Positions 63,520 through 64,000 of a stretch of 64,000 bases of DNA are shown here, piece by piece. Position 1 is the first letter of the stretch, and each line of letters starts with the position of its first letter. The notes under the pieces are model-generated. The model ran no database searches. It was not told the DNA's origin and worked only from the letters and a program-made list of their open reading frames with translations. Source of the DNA: Roseobacter sp. CCS2 (lineage in GTDB: Bacteria; Pseudomonadota; Alphaproteobacteria; Rhodobacterales; Rhodobacteraceae); the NCBI RefSeq assembly GCF_000169435.1, contig NZ_AAYB01000006.1, forward strand, positions 62,001 through 126,000, read 5' to 3'. The translations under genes were made by a program, and so were the position numbers.

Positions 63520-63662
63520 GGTCGCTCCTATCGGCATGAGTGTCTGTCGCACAATAGGTAGCCCGCACCCGCCCTCTTGACCAGATAGCTGTTGGGTCCC
63601 CCGCCGGGTTAGGCTAGTTTGCACGCAAAGAAACGTACAGGCACCACAAAGGACACCCCCAA

Positions 63663-64000
63663 TTGGCGCGATTTGACAGATATATGTTGTCGCAACTGAT
63701 GGTGCTTTTCGGCTTTTTCAGTCTGGTGCTGATCCTGATATACTGGATCAACCGGGCCGTGGTGCTGTTTGACCAGTTGATCGCGGATGGGCAATCGGCA
63801 GGTGTGTTCCTTGAATTTACAGCCCTTTCCCTGCCGTCTGTCATGCGGCTGGCCTTGCCGCTGGCAGCCTTTGCCGCCGCTGTCTATGTTACCAACCGCA
63901 TGTCAACTGAATCGGAACTGACCGTCGTGCAGGCGACGGGTTATTCGCCGTTCCGCTTGGCACGGCCGGTTTTGTATTTTGGGATCATTGTTGCGCTGAT
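63663..64000 (+). CDS. lptF: Lipopolysaccharide export permease LptF (N-terminal part, cut by window edge)
   Basis: The first 112 residues of the YjgP/YjgQ-family membrane subunit that, with LptG and LptB, extracts lipopolysaccharide from the inner membrane. The start TTG 63663 is chosen because it gives the family beginning (L/M)ARFDRYMLSQL; ATG 63684 would lose that. Helix 1 is QLMVLFGFFSLVLILIYWI, helix 2 SVMRLALPLAAFAAAVYVTNRM, and SELTVVQATGYSPFRLARP is the conserved coupling-helix region. It is divergent from pepA, the usual arrangement. lptG should follow outside the window. Confidence 0.94.
   Translation, partial: MARFDRYMLSQLMVLFGFFSLVLILIYWINRAVVLFDQLIADGQSAGVFLEFTALSLPSVMRLALPLAAFAAAVYVTNRMSTESELTVVQATGYSPFRLARPVLYFGIIVAL

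Overview
The window is a gene-dense piece of a GC-rich alphaproteobacterial chromosome. The best fit is the order Rhodobacterales, roseobacter group (perhaps a Loktanella/Yoonia-like organism; genus is inference). Supporting signs are the iscR-nifS-sufB-sufC-sufD-sufS iron-sulfur operon with extra embedded genes, an IscR that lacks the usual three cluster cysteines, an Irr-type iron box, the holC-pepA|lptF arrangement, a periplasmic N-terminal domain known from rhodobacterial PstS/OmpA fusions, and two copies of the G-rich intergenic element typical of these genomes. Almost everything is chromosomal housekeeping or ordinary accessory metabolism. I see no prophage, insertion sequence, CRISPR array, plasmid module or obvious defence island.

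Layout. 0-3 kb: frr (cut by the left edge) and pyrH, then a lipoprotein and miaA. 3-10.5 kb: an AraC-type regulator and a peptide-type ABC importer (Tat-exported binding protein, two permeases, fused double ATPase). 10.5-19.2 kb: DUF1206 membrane protein, lytic transglycosylase, ssb, a small membrane protein with a GNAT enzyme, aroB-aroK, a small membrane protein overlapping a secreted protein of unknown function that seems to start at CTG, xerD and a CNNM/CorC-type protein. 19.3-23.2 kb: a TRAP-type binding protein with an unusual N-terminal domain, a HerA-like ATPase, a roughly 400-bp gap holding two intrinsic terminators and probable small RNA(s), and an IalB-family protein. 23.2-29.3 kb: an envelope cluster (L,D-transpeptidase, LpxD-like acyltransferase, acyl carrier protein, ketoacyl-ACP synthase) divergent from a MepK/DUF882-like endopeptidase, then an OxyR-like regulator. 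29.6-35.2 kb: a complete seven-gene Mrp Na+/H+ antiporter operon. 35.3-38.7 kb: a hydantoinase/hydantoin racemase/DHDPS-family catabolic cluster whose first gene carries two one-base frameshifts. 38.7 kb: tRNA-Arg(CCG). 38.8-48.1 kb: the suf operon on the minus strand, headed by iscR, with an Irr-like box upstream. 48.1-54.3 kb: hydrolase, DEAD-box helicase, a 39-residue proline-rich ORF, TfoX-C-like protein, polysaccharide deacetylase, DUF4112 protein and ndk. 54.4-64 kb: MFS and EamA transporters, ABC-F ATPase, MarC, a retropepsin-like membrane protease with a tiny lipoprotein, a hydrolase/TetR pair sharing two perfect operators, holC, pepA and the start of lptF.

How the genes work together. 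The suf genes supply iron-sulfur clusters under iron-responsive control. The transpeptidase, endopeptidase, lytic transglycosylase, LpxD-like and LptF genes all act on the cell envelope. Mrp serves sodium and pH homeostasis. The ABC importer and the hydantoinase cluster are separate nutrient-use modules. The most interesting items are the small-RNA/attenuator region at 22.2-22.5 kb, the TRAP-binding-protein domain fusion, the transpeptidase/acyl-carrier operon, the OxyR-like regulator without its peroxide-sensing cysteine beside an OxyR-like site, the TetR operator pair, and several tiny genes that simple annotation would miss.
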